DNA of 64,000 bases from Nothopassalora personata. Lineage: Eukaryota; Ascomycota; Dothideomycetes; Mycosphaerellales; Mycosphaerellaceae. A program made the translations under genes and the position numbers. The DNA is taken from NCBI GenBank assembly GCA_033816765.1, contig CM066295.1:3100001-3164000 (forward strand). Reading direction: 5' to 3'. Below are positions 33,733-42,765 of this stretch, one piece after another; position 1 is the first letter of the stretch, and the number at the start of each line of letters is the position of its first letter. Under the pieces are notes generated by a model. That model saw only the letters and a list, made by a program, of their open reading frames with translations, did no database searches and was not told the origin of the DNA.

Positions 33733-34148
33733 GGTCTCCCCAAGACGATGTCGTATTCGAGGTTGGTGAGCCAGGCATTGATCACTTCGGAGTGCCCGTT
33801 AATCTCCAGGGTGAGCTCCGTACGGTATTCGATCATTTCCTTTGCAGTGGACATGTCGGCGAGGCCCAGTGCCAATGGGCTGTCCAGCTTCGAGAGTGGC
33901 AGGTCATTCTTTCGCGCATATACGATGTCAACGTAGTTTGAATTGGCTCCGTCATCAAGGAATGAGAATGCATATTTTCCATTCGCTGTGCAAGGCACCA
34001 CTAGGTGTGATCCTATTACAGGGTTGTGCTCTATGTGCACCATTCGTAAGGAATGGGATGATATTCTGAGATCACCTTCCCCAATCCCTTCTGACTTCGG
34101 CCTTGACGTTGACGTGTTCGTATCCAGTCCACTGGTTGTTGCGCTCAA
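33681..34148 (-). CDS. chromovirus aspartic protease frame
   Basis: This 155-codon frame opens at a TTG and has no ATG near its start. It contains FLDDGANSNYV, a variant of the D-S/T-G-A active-site loop, and downstream YDIVLGRPW, the hydrophobic-hydrophobic-G flap typical of retropepsins. Upstream it stays open past the gag stop: re-reading the AAAAA run just before the gag TAG one base back enters this frame. It is therefore -1 to gag, and pol is -1 to it. Its role in the family is to process Gag-Pol. Confidence 0.75.
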   Translation of the reverse strand: MSATTSGLDTNTSTSRPKSEGIGEGDLRISSHSLRMVHIEHNPVIGSHLVVPCTANGKYAFSFLDDGANSNYVDIVYARKNDLPLSKLDSPLALGLADMSTAKEMIEYRTELTLEINGHSEVINAWLTNLEYDIVLGRPWHDKHQPGLHYMSPAL

Positions 34149-34156
34149 CGAGTGGA

Positions 34157-36355
34157 CTAGGCTTTTTCCGACTGGGTAGTCGGGCGCGGTGGCATCTGGT
34201 AGTTCCAGAGCTCACACTCCTTGTCGGTCAGCTGGTGACCTGGCTTGCGGCACTTCTTGCACAGTCTCTCCTTCATGCAACGCTCAGTCTCAGCGTCGTC
34301 AAGAAGAGTGAGGTGCTTGAACTCAGCTGGGCGAGAGTCCCATGGCAGGCGGTCCACCTTGCGGCGATTCTTTGAGCCGCCTCCGCCAGATCCGGCTGGA
34401 GTGGTGCCGTTGGGCTTGTCGTCCTTCTTGTCGTCCTTCTTGTCGTCCTTCTTGTCGTCCTTCTTGGCCGTAGACTTCTTCTTCGGGTGAAGAGTCTCGG
34501 CGACCTTGAAATCCTCCTCAGCCTTGAACAGGGCATCGACTGCTTCGCTGAGGGTCTTAGGGTTTGCTTGCTGATAGCGGATCAGATAGCGGTAGTTGAG
34601 CTTGCGCATGAGGTTGTCCATAGCGTCTTCTCCGGTCATGCGCATCAAGTTGGCATAACGGCGCCACTCGCGGTAGAGTTCGGCGAAGGAGTCCTTGGAG
34701 TTGTCCTCTGGCTGCTTCAACACAGCCATGTTGTCGCGAGCGCGGCCGACGGGGTTGCGATCGCCGTACCACTCGATGAGGGACTTCATCATCTTGTTGA
34801 CTGATGAATACGGGCGCTCGCTTCCGCTCATGATGCCTGCGATGGATGGAACCTTCGGGTTGAGCAGCGCCCAAGCGCCTCCGTCGGTGTAATCCAGTAT
34901 GAACTTGAGCACGGCATCCTTGTCACGGAACGTGGTGGCGGCGAGCTTGGTCTCCAGTGCGCTGAGCCACTTCTCAAGCGATGGTCCCTTCAGGTCGCCT
35001 TCCTTGCTGAGGTCGCCTTGAAACTTATGCTTGGGGCCTTCGACACTTCGGTCCGTCTTCCAAGGACGATCGAGTGACTCGTCGATGTCCAGGATGTTGT
35101 TGAAGTTGATCTTGGTGACCTTCTTGGTCTTCTTGGACTTGCGGCGGCGAGCGCGGCGGTCATCGTCTGAGGACTCGTCGCTGCTACTGCTGCTGCTGCT
35201 GTCACTGCTATCCGGATCGTATCTCGGCTTCCTGCTCTTGCGCTGCTTGCCAGCCCTGTCCTTCTTGCTAACCTCTTCACCTGACTCATCGGATGAGTCT
35301 CCGCCGCTGGACTGCTTGCCAGTCCTGCCTTGGTCCTTCGGCGGTGATGGCTCTCTTCCAGCACGTCGACGAGAGATGGAACGTGAGAGCGAGGAGCGAC
35401 GATCCTTGCCTCGTGCTTCGGTGCGCCCACGCTGCTCGGCTGCTTCGAGCTCCTTAGCATGCGCGTTGCGAAGGGCTTGGATGTCGCGCTCGTGATCGGC
35501 AACGGCTTCTTCGTAGTTGTCCACTTCACGCTCCAGCTCTCCAATGCGAGCCTCTCGCTCCTTGACCCAGACCATTGCTTGCTTGGCATGCTCGTACGCT
35601 TTCTGGGAGTCAGTTGGAATGGGCAGGGCCTTAAGTGCATCGAGTTCGATCTTGACGGTGTCCAGGTCCTTGATAACTGTGTCGCGCTCAGCGCTGGCGG
35701 TGTCACGATCGGCGGTGACTTTAGCCAGGTGGTCGCGCAGGTCCTTTTGCTGGGCATCGGAGGCCTTCAGTAACTTGTCCAAGTCCGACACCTGCTTCTT
35801 CGCATCCCCGAGATCCTTTTGAACCTTGTCGAGTTCCTTCTGAACTTTGTCTCCATATTCTTGGCTCTGGTGACAGCTCGTGTACAACATCTCTGCAAGC
35901 TTCGAGACGTTGCGGTATTCCTGTTCGCCGCGGCGGAGGATGAAGTGGATGGCGGGAGGTGCGGAAACGTCGCTGCCGTACAGCTTCTCGAACTTCTCGA
36001 TATCGAGTTGAGTGAGGGACTTGAGTGTCGCTCGATAGGTCTTCGCGACTTGTTGTGCTTCCTCGGCTCCCTCTTCTGCTTCGTCCGTCGCTGCATCGTC
36101 CATGTAGTCCACGGCTACCATAGCCTCCTTGCCTTCTTCCTCGATGATCTCGTCGTCGTGTAGGAAATCGCTGATGTTGAGGTATGGCTGTGGATCAGTG
36201 ACGGGCTTGCCTAGTTCAATCATCTTCTGATACTGGCGGTCTTGTTCTTGCTCTTGCGTCGCATCGCGACCTTGAGTCTGTGTGTTGAGCACCGACTCGC
36301 GTTGCACCACTGGTCGCATTGCCAGCAGCGACTGGCGTCCATTCTGACGCACCAT
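34157..36355 (-). CDS. chromovirus gag
   Basis: From the first ATG (36355, MVRQNGRQSLLAM) the frame encodes about 732 residues; a longer frame from a GTG at 36490 is unlikely. It has a long coiled-coil region (about 150-330), an RS/SDSSSS low-complexity section, a capsid-like domain (about 480-650, PSLEKWLSALETKL), a KKDDKKDDKKDD repeat and a C-terminal zinc knuckle (CKKC-x4-H-x6-C, one spacing longer than the usual x4). Product: nucleocapsid of the virus-like particle. The 229-bp leader between LTR and ATG carries the primer-binding site. Confidence 0.88.
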   Translation of the reverse strand: MVRQNGRQSLLAMRPVVQRESVLNTQTQGRDATQEQEQDRQYQKMIELGKPVTDPQPYLNISDFLHDDEIIEEEGKEAMVAVDYMDDAATDEAEEGAEEAQQVAKTYRATLKSLTQLDIEKFEKLYGSDVSAPPAIHFILRRGEQEYRNVSKLAEMLYTSCHQSQEYGDKVQKELDKVQKDLGDAKKQVSDLDKLLKASDAQQKDLRDHLAKVTADRDTASAERDTVIKDLDTVKIELDALKALPIPTDSQKAYEHAKQAMVWVKEREARIGELEREVDNYEEAVADHERDIQALRNAHAKELEAAEQRGRTEARGKDRRSSLSRSISRRRAGREPSPPKDQGRTGKQSSGGDSSDESGEEVSKKDRAGKQRKSRKPRYDPDSSDSSSSSSSDESSDDDRRARRRKSKKTKKVTKINFNNILDIDESLDRPWKTDRSVEGPKHKFQGDLSKEGDLKGPSLEKWLSALETKLAATTFRDKDAVLKFILDYTDGGAWALLNPKVPSIAGIMSGSERPYSSVNKMMKSLIEWYGDRNPVGRARDNMAVLKQPEDNSKDSFAELYREWRRYANLMRMTGEDAMDNLMRKLNYRYLIRYQQANPKTLSEAVDALFKAEEDFKVAETLHPKKKSTAKKDDKKDDKKDDKKDDKPNGTTPAGSGGGGSKNRRKVDRLPWDSRPAEFKHLTLLDDAETERCMKERLCKKCRKPGHQLTDKECELWNYQMPPRPTTQSEKA

Positions 36356-36573
36356 CTCGTTACCTTGGGCGCGATGGGGTGTCGCGCTTGTTGACTTGGG
36401 GTGTTGACTTAACTTGGGCACGTCTTCTCTGCGTGCGTTTGTTGACTTAACTTGAGTGCGTTTGTCGTCGCACTTTTCTTGGAGTCGCACTCGGCCTGTG
36501 GACTCAACGCGCTTGTCGCGTTACTTGATCTGCCCTTCGCAGATCCTTCGCAGCTTGTCTGCGGAAAAGAACG

Positions 36574-36584
36574 GTCTAACAAAG
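36574..36584 (-). promoter_or_regulatory. candidate self-primer binding site
   Basis: Directly after the 5' LTR the element strand reads CTTTGTTAGACCG. Its TTGTTAGAC is perfectly complementary to GTCTAACAA within the 5' LTR (36615-36623). Tf1/sushi-type chromoviruses prime reverse transcription from their own 5' RNA end, and this arrangement fits that mode rather than tRNA priming. Confidence 0.6.
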
Positions 36585-36745
36585 TGTAAGGGCACCTGCT
36601 TAGGTAGTACGAAGTTGTTAGACAAGCTATCTAAGAGGTGCGCGAGGCGCGAGAAGTTAATATACAAGCCGAGGCACGCGGGTCGGCCCGGGCCCGGTCA
36701 CGTAACTCGCCACGTTCACTCGCTGTGCGGCCATGGGCCGTCACA
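36585..36745 (-). repeat. 5' LTR of the chromovirus (161 bp)
   Basis: TG...CA ends, identical to 29330-29490, followed by the target duplication GTTTG at 36746-36750. Confidence 0.95.
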
Positions 36746-37067
36746 GTTTGTCGTAAGCGCCGTAGGCGTATCGATAGATAGGAGTAGGGTAGCCGCTATC
36801 GAGGAATAGCCTACACCTACGACCTTTTATAAGGTCTAGTCCTTCCTTAGGTTTTACAACTTCTACCGGCGTTTTATAGAAGGATACTTAAGGGTCTATA
36901 AGCCCCTAACGGACCTACTAAAGGGATCTAAGGACGGTAAGAAGTAGGGCCCTCTTACGTGGACCTTAAGCGGAGAGTAGGCGTTTCGATAGCTTAAGGC
37001 CGGATTCTTAGGTGTACTAATACTTAGGCACTTCGATCATACGCTACGTACGCGAGTCGAAACCGAC

Positions 37068-37193
37068 GCGTCGGGTTTCGCGATCGTAGGTATTATATCC
37101 TAATTGTTTAGTACTAAGTAGCATCCTATCGCGTCGGGTTTCGCGATCGTAGGTATTATATCCTAATTGTTTAGTACTAAGTAGCATCCTATC
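37068..37193. repeat. exact 63-bp tandem duplication in RIPped RNase H region
   Basis: GCGTCGGGTTTCGCG... occurs at 37068-37130 and again at 37131-37193 without differences. 63 bp keeps frame. Identity after RIP implies the duplication is recent. Confidence 0.95.
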
Positions 37194-39295
37194 GCGTTCT
37201 ATTTACGTAAGATAATACTAGCCGAGTATAACTACGAGACGCACGATTAGGAGCTACTTATAGTAGTTAAGGCTTTTAAGCATTAGAGGCTATACTTAGA
37301 GGGCGCTACGTATACGGTGCGAGTACTAGTCGACTACGCTAACCTATAGGGCTTCATAATAGTAAAGTAGCTAAATAGGCGGTAAGCTCGATAGGCTACG
37401 TTCCTACAGTCTTTTAATTTTATAGTAGAGTATCGGCCGGGTAAGACTAACCTAGCCGACGCGCCTTCGAGACGTAGTAACTACGTATCTATAACGTAAC
37501 AAACTTCGAACTTACTACCTACCTTATAAAGTAAGCTATCTTTCTAGAAGGAGTCTCTAGAAGGGATAAGCGAGCCGACGGTAAAGCGCGCGCTTACTAC
37601 CTACGAGGCGATATAGGGCGACATAGGCGCGGTAATAGTAGTACGGAAAGGTAACCTTCCCTATTAAGATAAGCCGTCATTACTAGTAGTAGTATACGCT
37701 ATAGTAATATAGGGTTAAGCTTATAGCTCGACGGGTAAGTTAATCCTACTCTTAACAAAGATCGCGTAGTAGTAAGACGACTAGTATGTCGCATACTTAG
37801 CGTAGGCGCTAAGCGCGAGGGACGCTAAGGGATAGTATATAAAGGATAACCTTATGTACTACGGAGACGCGATCGTAGTACCTAGGGATTACGCAATTAG
37901 GTCGTATCTAATTCGTATACACTACGATAACGTCCTCGCGGGTCACTTTAGAAGGACTAAGACTAAAGAGCTATTACGACGTAATTATTAGTAGGACTTA
38001 CTTAGTACGGACGTAAAGCAATACGTCTAAGCCTATAGAACCTACTAGGGTTCGAAGGCTAAATACTATCGACCCTATAGTAGGCTATAACCGCTTCCTA
38101 GACTAGAGCGGCCGTAGTAGGAAATTACGATGGATTTTATTACGGACCTACCTCTAAGTACGCGAGCCGGTTACGTATATAACGCGATCCTAGTAATAGT
38201 TGATCGCTACTTAAAAATGAGCTTATATATCCCGACGACGAAGACTTATATAGCCGTAGAGCTTACGAGGCCCCTACGAGACGAAGTCGTGCGACACTAT
38301 AGTGTCCCGTTAGGTATAGTAAGCGACCGAGGTCCGGTCTTTACTAGTTAGTTTTAGAGTAACTTCTACTTCGAAGCGCGTATAAAGCGTAAGCTATCCA
38401 CGGCCTTTCACCCTTAGACTAACGGCTAAACTAAGAGGGTAAACTAAACCCTCGAACAATACCTTCGTTATTACTATAGTAATAATTAAACTAAGTAGGC
38501 TAAGTAGCTTATGGTTACTAAATTCGTAGCTAATAACAGCATCTACCTAACACTACGGATAAGTCCGTTCGAGATAGCGTACGGTTAGCGACCTAAGATT
38601 GCCCCTATACTAACTAGATCTCGAGACGAGACCTAGGGGGGGGAAGTACTAGTAGCGGTAATAGCTACGAGTCGTATACGAAAACTACGCGCTACACTCG
38701 AGGAGCGATAGAAGGCTATAGTAGAAAGCTAGGCTCGCTACTATAATAAGACCTACTAAGCTAAGACCTACCGCGTAGGTAACTTAGTCCTATTATTAAC
38801 GAAGAACCTTAAGTTAGTAGTGCTAAAGAAGAAGATAGGTCCGAAGTTTATCGGCCTATACCGCATTACGGACGCTATCGGTTCGTAGGCGTACCGCCTA
38901 GTACTACTAGCCGACTTAAGGCTCTATAACGTCTTCTATGTCTCTCTCCTCGAGCCGTATATCGGTAGCGATAAGGATGGACCCGTACCCCCTCTAGCTA
39001 ATAAGGACGGAGAGTATAAGGTAGAGGCAGTACTAGATAGGCGTAAGCGTAAGGGTAAGCTATAGTATCTAGTCTAGTAGAAGGACTAGCTAGAGGAGTA
39101 TAATAGCTAGGAACCGGCGGAGGGCCTCGCGAATGCGGATCGTATAGTAGCCGACTATAAGGCGTTAAGGAGAAGCAAATAAGACTAGTATAGGAGTACT
39201 AGAGTATAAATAAAACTTTTCTTAACTATAAATAAAATAAAAGCTAAAGAGTAGCGCGCCTACTAGGGGCTACGTAGAGTAGTAGTAGGCGAGGA

Positions 39296-39613
39296 TGTTA
39301 CGGTCCGATCTTTCGAGAGACCATAGCCACTCATTCCGCCGGGAGGAACCGAGACTGAGCGGCTCAGACTCAGCTCAGACCGATCAGATCGGTCTGCTCA
39401 GAGTGATCAGTTACAGAGCGATCAGATTGATCAGTTACGCCAAGACATGGCACTATATAGACGACGCTTCTTTACGAGTAGATAGGAGCCTCGTGCTCAA
39501 CTCATTTTAAGTATACACCATATACTGTTTGGAACCACTACCTTCATAACTGATTGAGACATCCCTGCAAAGATCCAAGCCCGAGTTGTGATAACGTACA
39601 GCGGTTCCTAACA
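39296..39613 (+). repeat. LTR C of the TGTTACGG family (solo or remnant)
   Basis: 318 bp from TGTTACGGTCCG to GGTTCCTAACA, sharing its terminal ~150 bp with LTRs A and B but with a different U3. No matching 5-bp duplication is seen (GAGGA left, CGGTG right). It sits just past the end of the RIPped gypsy coding region, but unlike it is not RIPped. Confidence 0.8.
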
Positions 39614-39780
39614 CGGTGTAGTAGCACATACTCGTAGCGGTATAGTAGTACATACTCGTAGCGGTGTAGTAGTATATACTCGTAGCCGCGGTAAGTAGTG
39701 TAATGGTATATACTCGTAGCCGCGGTAAGTAGTATAGTAGTATATACTCGTAGCCGCGGTGTAGTATACTCGGAGCGGTT
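39614..39780. repeat. tandem repeat, TATACTCGTAGC-type units
   Basis: Five to six units of about 24-36 bp containing AGTA-ATACTCGTAGC. Transposon-flank sequence with RIP bias. Confidence 0.8.
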
Positions 39781-39794
39781 AAAGAAGTAGATAT

Positions 39795-40320
39795 ACACGT
39801 ACCTACCGATAAAGCGATTCTTCCTACGTAGATAGTTAGCGATAGTACGATAGCTACTATTATACGTAACATTAGAAGCGATTACAACCGATAAGACTTT
39901 ACGAATAGCCTACGTAATCTCTTCCTCGTTCTCTAGTAGTATACGCCTTAGAAGACCTATTAATCTTCGTAGATTGCGGTATTAGGTTAATAATAACTTA
40001 AAGCTATCTTTTTTTAGCATCTTAACTATATGCTTATTACCTAATGCTAAGTACCGCTAAAAGTTATATTTAATCTTCCGTCGTAGACAGTCCTCTTACT
40101 ATAGAGTGAACTTAGTACGTATGTTAGCCTTAGTTAATCCCTACTGTTCGAGCCTACGCTCTAAAGTAGGTAGTGTAAGATGGACTCTATAGTCCTAGCG
40201 AAGACGCTAAAGGATTTCTCGATGCGTAGTCTTACTTACGATAAGCTAGGCGATCGTCTTACGATATAGCTCGACATCGATAGCTTAGCCGCCACGGCGG
40301 CAATTCGTAACAATAGGCAT
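39795..40320 (-). pseudogene. RIPped Clr5-like/integrase-type transposase fragment, copy 1
   Basis: On the minus strand from an ATG at 40320 (MPIV) the stop-ridden frame reads LTLPTLERRLEQ, NIRTKF, LRRKIKYNF, YRNLRRLIGLLRRILLENEE and YNSSYRTIANYLRRKNRFI. The same protein in the same order is found at 63494-64000 on the + strand. The Clr5-like HTH (PTLERRLEQWG) and the GYR-x-I-xx-L motif recall fungal integrase-core transposons. TAG codons mark RIP. Confidence 0.6.
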
Positions 40321-40453
40321 AACGAGGGCGGAGGGCGGAGGGCGGAGGGCGTGTACGTATGCGCGTAGCGATCGGTGTAGTGTAGCGTAGTGTAGTATTA
40401 AGGTTAACACTTAGAAAGAATCTTAGATGCAACCGTGGATTACGTGGCCTCTG

Positions 40454-40716
40454 TATGCTATGTACTTACTCGTAGCAGCTAATCTATAGCCCCTACGAGT
40501 AAGTGCATAGCATATAGGCATATAGGCATATAGGCATACAGGCATATAGGCAAACAGCCAAACAGCCAAACAGGCATACAGGCATACAGGCATACAGGCA
40601 TACAGGCATACAGGCATACAGGCATACAGGCATACAGGCATACAGGCATACAGGCATACAGGCATACAGGCAAAAAGGCAAAACCCCGGATTCGAGAGAA
40701 ACCATGTCAACCAGGC
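40454..40716 (-). repeat. right inverted arm of the transposon island
   Basis: Reverse complement of 19932-20187. It contains an imperfect version of the ACTTACTCGTAGG palindrome, the 8-bp minisatellite (AGGCATAC units with three AACAGCCA variants), then GGCAAAACCCCGGATTCGAG to CCAGGC. It ends 195 bp from the stop codon of the HET-SH3 gene. Confidence 0.85.
40518..40672. repeat. 8-bp minisatellite, mirror copy
   Basis: About 19 units of AGGCATAC/AGGCATAT with three AACAGCCA variants. The variant units sit nearer one end than in the left array, so the arrays have diverged in unit order. Confidence 0.93.
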
Positions 40717-40911
40717 TACGAGGCTTGTTTGCGTTGACGTCGCCTGCTGCTGGGATCGGATCGGGCTTTTACTGGCGGGCAAGATACAGCTGTGTACAGT
40801 ATGACTGGAGTCATCGAAGAAACACTTCATCATGTTGCCAGGCTGTTCGGATCGCAGGAGCGAAACACGGCTTCGCTCGGAATCGCAAAGCATCTCTTTC
40901 ACAATCGTAGG

Positions 40912-42765
40912 CTAAAGGCTACGTACATAGTTACTAGGGAACACGCCCCTCTCCTCCTTGGAATTGGTCCCGATCCACCACCCCTCATCGATCTTCTCAA
41001 CGTCGCGAATGATCTCGTCAACTGTGAGATCAATCTCGTTGTTCTCGGCTGCGGAATAGCGGTAGCAGACTTCGGCCCACGTGGATGCAGAGGAAGTCGA
41101 TTTCCTGCTTTCTCCCGCAGTGTCCCTGGTTCTGTGGCCCTTTCCTAGCCCTCGCCCGGATTGCTTGCTCTCTGGCGTACCACGTGTCTTTGTTGTGCTC
41201 GACGCCTTGGAATCTGAACGATCAGTGATTGCCGGGGTCAGATTGGCTTTAGCTGTAGAATCCGACACATCGTCCTTCTCAGCCTGACGCTCAACCCGCT
41301 CTAGCTTTGGCAAGGTCGACGGCCACATCTTCCCGTCGTGTTTCGGCTCGTCTTTCGTGGAGAAGAGGCCGCTGAGCCAGCGGAAACCTTTGAGGCTGTC
41401 GGGTTTGGGTTGGTGCTCTCTTCTGATCTTCGCAAGTCGTGCTGGTTCTTCGGCTTGGACATTGAGGCTCGCAAGCTTCTCTTGTAGGCTCAGTGTTGGC
41501 TTCGTGCCGGAGACCGCTGTTCCCTTGGCTTCGCTGCCATCACTGTGAGACGACGCTGCATCTTTCTCGGCAACGATCACTTCAGCATTTTCAGCCTTGC
41601 CGATGGATGTTCCAGGTCCGTTTTCACCACTGTTCCCAGCGGCAGGGACAACATCTTCCCATTTGATGACTTCGACGTAATTAGCCGGGAATAGCCCCTC
41701 CTCTCCTTTCTCGTTCCGGCCTGACCACCAGTCCACGTCGACTTTTTCAATATGCGTGATGCGTTCGCCTTCATGAAAGTCGATCTCATTAGTCTCGCGG
41801 GCTTCGTAATCCCACTGAGCAATGGCATCGATCCATAGCACGGCTTCACCTGAGGCTGTCTCCCGAACATGAGGAGCGGGAGCTTCTTCAACCTGGTGGG
41901 CAGTCTCTTTAAGACTGGCCACTCCTCGCAGGTTCTCGCCGTACTTCCTCCTGACTTCGGTTCGCAGTCGTTCCATGGCCTGATCCCTCTCGCCGTATAT
42001 CAATGGCATGAAGACCCCGAAAATCCCAAGTTGACAGTAGGCCATGTCCTCGACCCTGGTCGTCGTCCGATGCTGCATCCATCGTTGCTTATCTTCTAAG
42101 CTCACGCCTTTAGCTCTGGTGAAGTCTTCGAGGATATCCATGGGGATGCCAGTGACGCTCGATAGAACGTCGTTCATGTTCCAGCTCCGCTGTCCAGACA
42201 GCATCGGCGGCTCCTTGCTGCCTTTGTGACCGAGCAGCTTCCATGCTTCATCAACAAACAACACCACGGTCGGTGCCAAGAGCTCTTGCAGCGTCCAGCC
42301 GCGCGTGAACCAAACGCTCTGCTGCATATTTTTACGCTGTATGGTTGACATGTGTGCTTCAATCCAGCCATCAGTAGACGACGCCTGTTCATGGTGACAG
42401 CCTGCTCTAGTGTTGTCGTGCTTCACATCATGCAGAAATGCAATACAGAGCTCGGCCTCAGCATACCATCGGAACATGGAGTTGATGGCCTCTGTCAGTT
42501 CTGCAGAGCTGCTCTTATCGATGCAGCAGGTGTCGATCCAGATCCATTCAATTGGTCCATGTCCAGGCTTCACGAGGTAGTTCTTCGTGAAGATACAAAA
42601 TGACTTTATCTTCTTGAATCCAGCCGCATCTCGGTTCCGACCTTTGCGCACATCTTTGTAAGTCGCCTCGTCGCGTCCCCAGCGATGGGAAGTGATCACA
42701 TAAGGCGGCTGTTCGTGCTCTGCGAACTCTTGCAGCTGAAGAGTGTTCACATTGAGGAGTCGCAT
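40912..42765 (-). CDS. HET-domain protein with two SH3 domains
   Basis: An intronless 617-residue frame. The HET domain covers about 19-260: PPYVITSHRW, WIWIDTCCIDKSSSAELTEA, TRGWTLQELLAP and EDMAYCQLGIFGVFMPLIYG. A first SH3 domain at about 313-367 reads AIAQWDYEARETNEIDFHEG then DWWSGR...GLFPANYVEVI. A charged linker follows, and a second SH3 (about 563-617) forms the extreme C-terminus with EGWWIG and GVFPSNYV. HET domains trigger fungal allorecognition death; SH3 domains bind proline-rich ligands, often at the actin cortex. Fusion of the two suggests a proline-motif sensor or effector attached to a death module; this is inference. The nearest repeat is the island's right arm. Confidence 0.9.
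   Translation of the reverse strand: MRLLNVNTLQLQEFAEHEQPPYVITSHRWGRDEATYKDVRKGRNRDAAGFKKIKSFCIFTKNYLVKPGHGPIEWIWIDTCCIDKSSSAELTEAINSMFRWYAEAELCIAFLHDVKHDNTRAGCHHEQASSTDGWIEAHMSTIQRKNMQQSVWFTRGWTLQELLAPTVVLFVDEAWKLLGHKGSKEPPMLSGQRSWNMNDVLSSVTGIPMDILEDFTRAKGVSLEDKQRWMQHRTTTRVEDMAYCQLGIFGVFMPLIYGERDQAMERLRTEVRRKYGENLRGVASLKETAHQVEEAPAPHVRETASGEAVLWIDAIAQWDYEARETNEIDFHEGERITHIEKVDVDWWSGRNEKGEEGLFPANYVEVIKWEDVVPAAGNSGENGPGTSIGKAENAEVIVAEKDAASSHSDGSEAKGTAVSGTKPTLSLQEKLASLNVQAEEPARLAKIRREHQPKPDSLKGFRWLSGLFSTKDEPKHDGKMWPSTLPKLERVERQAEKDDVSDSTAKANLTPAITDRSDSKASSTTKTRGTPESKQSGRGLGKGHRTRDTAGESRKSTSSASTWAEVCYRYSAAENNEIDLTVDEIIRDVEKIDEGWWIGTNSKEERGVFPSNYVRSL

Larger units (their letters stand above)
29330..36745 (-). 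mobile_element. complete chromovirus-type Ty3/gypsy retrotransposon
   Basis: 7416 bp bounded by two identical 161-bp LTRs (TG...CA ends) and a 5-bp target duplication GTTTG (29325-29329 and 36746-36750). On the minus strand it carries gag, an aspartic-protease frame and pol (RT, RNase H, integrase, chromodomain), all open. Identical LTRs and absence of RIP mark a very young insertion, placed inside the reverse-transcriptase region of the older RIPped element. The chromodomain puts it in the chromovirus lineage, whose integrases are steered to marked chromatin. Confidence 0.95.
26200..39185 (+). mobile_element. RIP-inactivated Ty3/gypsy retrotransposon, split by later insertions
   Basis: Reading through stops on the + strand, a gag-like region (about 26,390-27,240) carries a zinc knuckle whose first Cys and His positions have become Tyr (CYKKGYIKTDC). 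The protease end VILGRP follows near 27,945. Reverse transcriptase (about 28,700-29,329) has LYIDYRGLNK, VMPFGL and YLDN in place of YLDD. After the chromovirus, the element resumes at 36,751 with RNase H (ETDASGF, about 37,060) and integrase (about 37,900-38,500; MDFITDLP, VSDRGPVF). The frame fades at about 39,185. Most stops are TAG/TAA from CAG, CAA or TGG. Its own LTRs were not located. Insertions at 27560-27923, 27977-28439 and 29325-36750 postdate it. Confidence 0.85.

Noticed and set aside
39296..39613. LTR C as the 3' LTR of the RIPped gypsy element
   Set aside because: Position fits, but it lacks RIP mutations and belongs to the same family as the solo LTRs inserted into that element.
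19932..40716. Starship-type giant mobile element
   Set aside because: No tyrosine-recombinase captain gene or cargo genes seen; content is retrotransposons and RIPped repeats.
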